A stretch of DNA of 13,657 nucleotides from positions 1-13,657 of the forward strand of contig JAEYPH010000092.1 in NCBI GenBank assembly GCA_023410875.1, written 5' to 3'. Each line of letters begins with the position of its first letter. Within the stretch, counting starts at the first letter, position 1. The stretch comes from Bacillota bacterium. Its GTDB lineage: Bacteria > Bacillota > Clostridia > Christensenellales > UMGS416. Both the position numbers and the translations under genes were made by a program. A model generated the notes under the pieces. That model was given only the letters and a program-made list of their open reading frames with translations. It was not told the DNA's origin and did not search any database. Of this stretch, positions 13,169 to 13,657 are shown one piece after another.

Positions 13169-13282
13169 CTTTCGTTGTCCGTGTCATTCTGTTTTTCTTG
13201 GAGTGAAGGATCGCCTGTGGGCGGGCCCTCTTGCCGTTCCTATCTTGCTATCGTTTGCCTCCGCCGGGTGAACCGTCGTCGG

Positions 13283-13332
13283 CAATGGGCTGCCTACGTG
13301 TAGGGCAAGGGCTCTGCCCTTGCCGCCCGTTG
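13283..13332. repeat. three-way-junction-like inverted repeats
   Basis: An outer stem CAATGGGC/GCCCGTTG (13283-13290 with 13325-13332, one G-U) encloses a small CTAC/GTAG hairpin (13294-13303) and a perfect GGCAAGGGC/GCCCTTGCC hairpin (13304-13324). It may be a structured RNA or a mobile palindrome. Confidence 0.5.
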
Positions 13333-13379
13333 TCTGTAATGCTGATCGCTAGTTAGCTGTTGAGAGTACCATCAATTAT

Positions 13380-13408
13380 TTGTTTTTCCAAAAACAAAAT
13401 ACTATAAT
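13380..13408 (+). promoter_or_regulatory. orphan promoter pointing into the IS end
   Basis: TTGTTT (13380-13385) and a perfect TATAAT (13403-13408) are 17 bases apart. The -35 overlaps a TTTGTTTTT/AAAAACAAA hairpin (13379-13398). Downstream are GGAGG (13448-13452) and GTG (13461) with no intact gene behind them. Confidence 0.5.
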
Positions 13409-13460
13409 ACTATAAACTTCATCAAAGCAAAAGAGCGCTTAACACATGGAGGTAGAAACG

Positions 13461-13514
13461 GTGAATTGCAACTTTAATTGCCGCACCTCCGACAACGAAC
13501 TACAATGTCGTTGA
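13461..13514 (+). pseudogene. possible 5' remnant of a gene cut by the IS30 element
   Basis: GGAGG eight bases before a GTG, below a plausible promoter, looks like a true translation start. The frame gives only 17 codons before TGA (13512-13514) and enters the transposase 3' end. The product is unknown. It may be the displaced start of a gene interrupted by the insertion, or chance. Confidence 0.3.
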
Positions 13515-13657
13515 AAAGACCTGATCTGGTGTCTTGTATCCCAAACTTCTTCTGGGATAAAGGTTCATCCATCGCTGAATCCGTAGAATGTCCTGTTCCG
13601 AGTAAGTGCTGATTCGCGACCCTTTGGGTATAAATCGCCGAATCATGCGGTTTGCGT
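13500..13657 (-). CDS. IS30-family transposase, C-terminal fragment (cut by window edge)
   Basis: The last 52 codons of a transposase are visible on the minus strand, ending at TAG (13500-13502); the 5' part is beyond the window. The sequence NRMIRRFIPKGSRIS followed by RIQRWMNLYPRRSLGYKTPDQVF is typical of the C-terminal end of IS30-family DDE transposases. The catalytic triad lies outside the visible part, so activity cannot be judged. No frameshift is seen in the visible part. Confidence 0.88.
   Translation of the reverse strand, partial: ANRMIRRFIPKGSRISTYSEQDILRIQRWMNLYPRRSLGYKTPDQVFSTTL

Larger units (their letters stand above)
12853..13499. other. gene-poor region with hairpin series, 12853-13499
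   Basis: No protein with family features is seen; the open frames across it are GC-rich shadows. 12853-13045 shows nothing definite. 13046-13332 carries several strong hairpins, listed separately. 13333-13499 is AT-rich, with a promoter-like site, a ribosome site and the likely IS30 end. Confidence 0.6.
13458..13657 (-). mobile_element. IS30-like insertion sequence, right end
   Basis: The transposase fragment marks an IS30-family element running off the window. Its end is probably near 13458-13480, where the AT-rich ATTGCAACTTTAATTGC could be part of the terminal inverted repeat. The other end is not present, so the exact boundary and target duplication cannot be set. GGAGGT (13448-13453) and ACCTCC (13485-13490) also form an inverted pair here. 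Confidence 0.55.

Noticed and set aside
12808..13271. Two overlapping plus-strand open frames of 132 and 111 codons
   Set aside because: They start within the tRNA or in GC-rich hairpin DNA, show no family features or convincing ribosome sites, and overlap each other.
12853..13332. CRISPR array considered because of repeated hairpins
   Set aside because: The repeats are not identical direct repeats with uniform spacers, and there are no cas genes.

Overview
The window looks like chromosomal DNA of a GC-rich, spore-forming member of the Clostridia, probably an uncultured or gut-type lineage. The evidence is an alpha/beta-type small acid-soluble spore protein, a SpmA-like spore-maturation protein, a SigI/RsgI sigma/anti-sigma pair, a DUF4364 protein, a TIGR03905-type TSCPD protein, Gram-positive Shine-Dalgarno sites (GGAGG) and Firmicute-style sigma-A promoters. 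The species cannot be named from the sequence. Most of the DNA is GC-rich, with one clearly AT-richer patch (about 6060-6960) and AT-rich stretches near 1900-2150 and 13330-13450.

Left part, all on the minus strand (21-6815). sigI and rsgI are translationally coupled by an ATGA overlap, preceded by an extended -10 promoter and closed by a rho-independent terminator. Next comes a four-gene group: an ABC ATPase and its ABC-2 permease (ATGA overlap, clear promoter), a UroD-like protein with an H-x-C motif like that of zinc methyltransferases, and a small lipoprotein. Upstream of the ATPase lies a second lipoprotein in AT-rich DNA. By eye it looks like a distant, compositionally different relative of the first.

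Middle part (6816-9435). An orphan spmA-like gene on the plus strand (no spmB beside it) converges with, and overlaps by 26 bases, a TSCPD protein gene and a DUF4364 winged-helix gene on the minus strand. The DUF4364 gene has a perfect extended -10 box placed so that transcription should begin at the ATG, which predicts a leaderless mRNA. A hairpin-rich 326-base gap separates it from the spore protein gene. Next is a small HPr-like protein that lacks the phosphorylatable histidine. It is coupled by an ATGA overlap to an upstream lipoprotein metallopeptidase (HExxH...E, peptidase MA type).

Right part (9432-13657). The peptidase gene is divergent from a PadR / DUF1700 (HAAS) / DUF4097 operon on the plus strand. 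The shared 187-base promoter region carries mirror-image copies of GATATACT and GAACATCG, which are candidate PadR operator and promoter elements. The operon ends at a strong terminator. A tRNA-Val(GAC) with its own promoter follows, then about 470 bases holding a series of near-perfect hairpins but no gene. Last comes an AT-rich promoter, a Shine-Dalgarno site and a GTG codon that run straight into the end of an IS30-family element, whose transposase C-terminus is cut by the window edge.

Taken together, the window is rich in envelope-sensing genes: SigI/RsgI, PadR-HAAS-DUF4097, three lipoproteins and an ABC exporter. The least explained parts are the paired lipoproteins around the ABC/UroD group, the metallopeptidase/HPr-like couple facing the PadR operon, and the dispersed hairpins with six-base loops.
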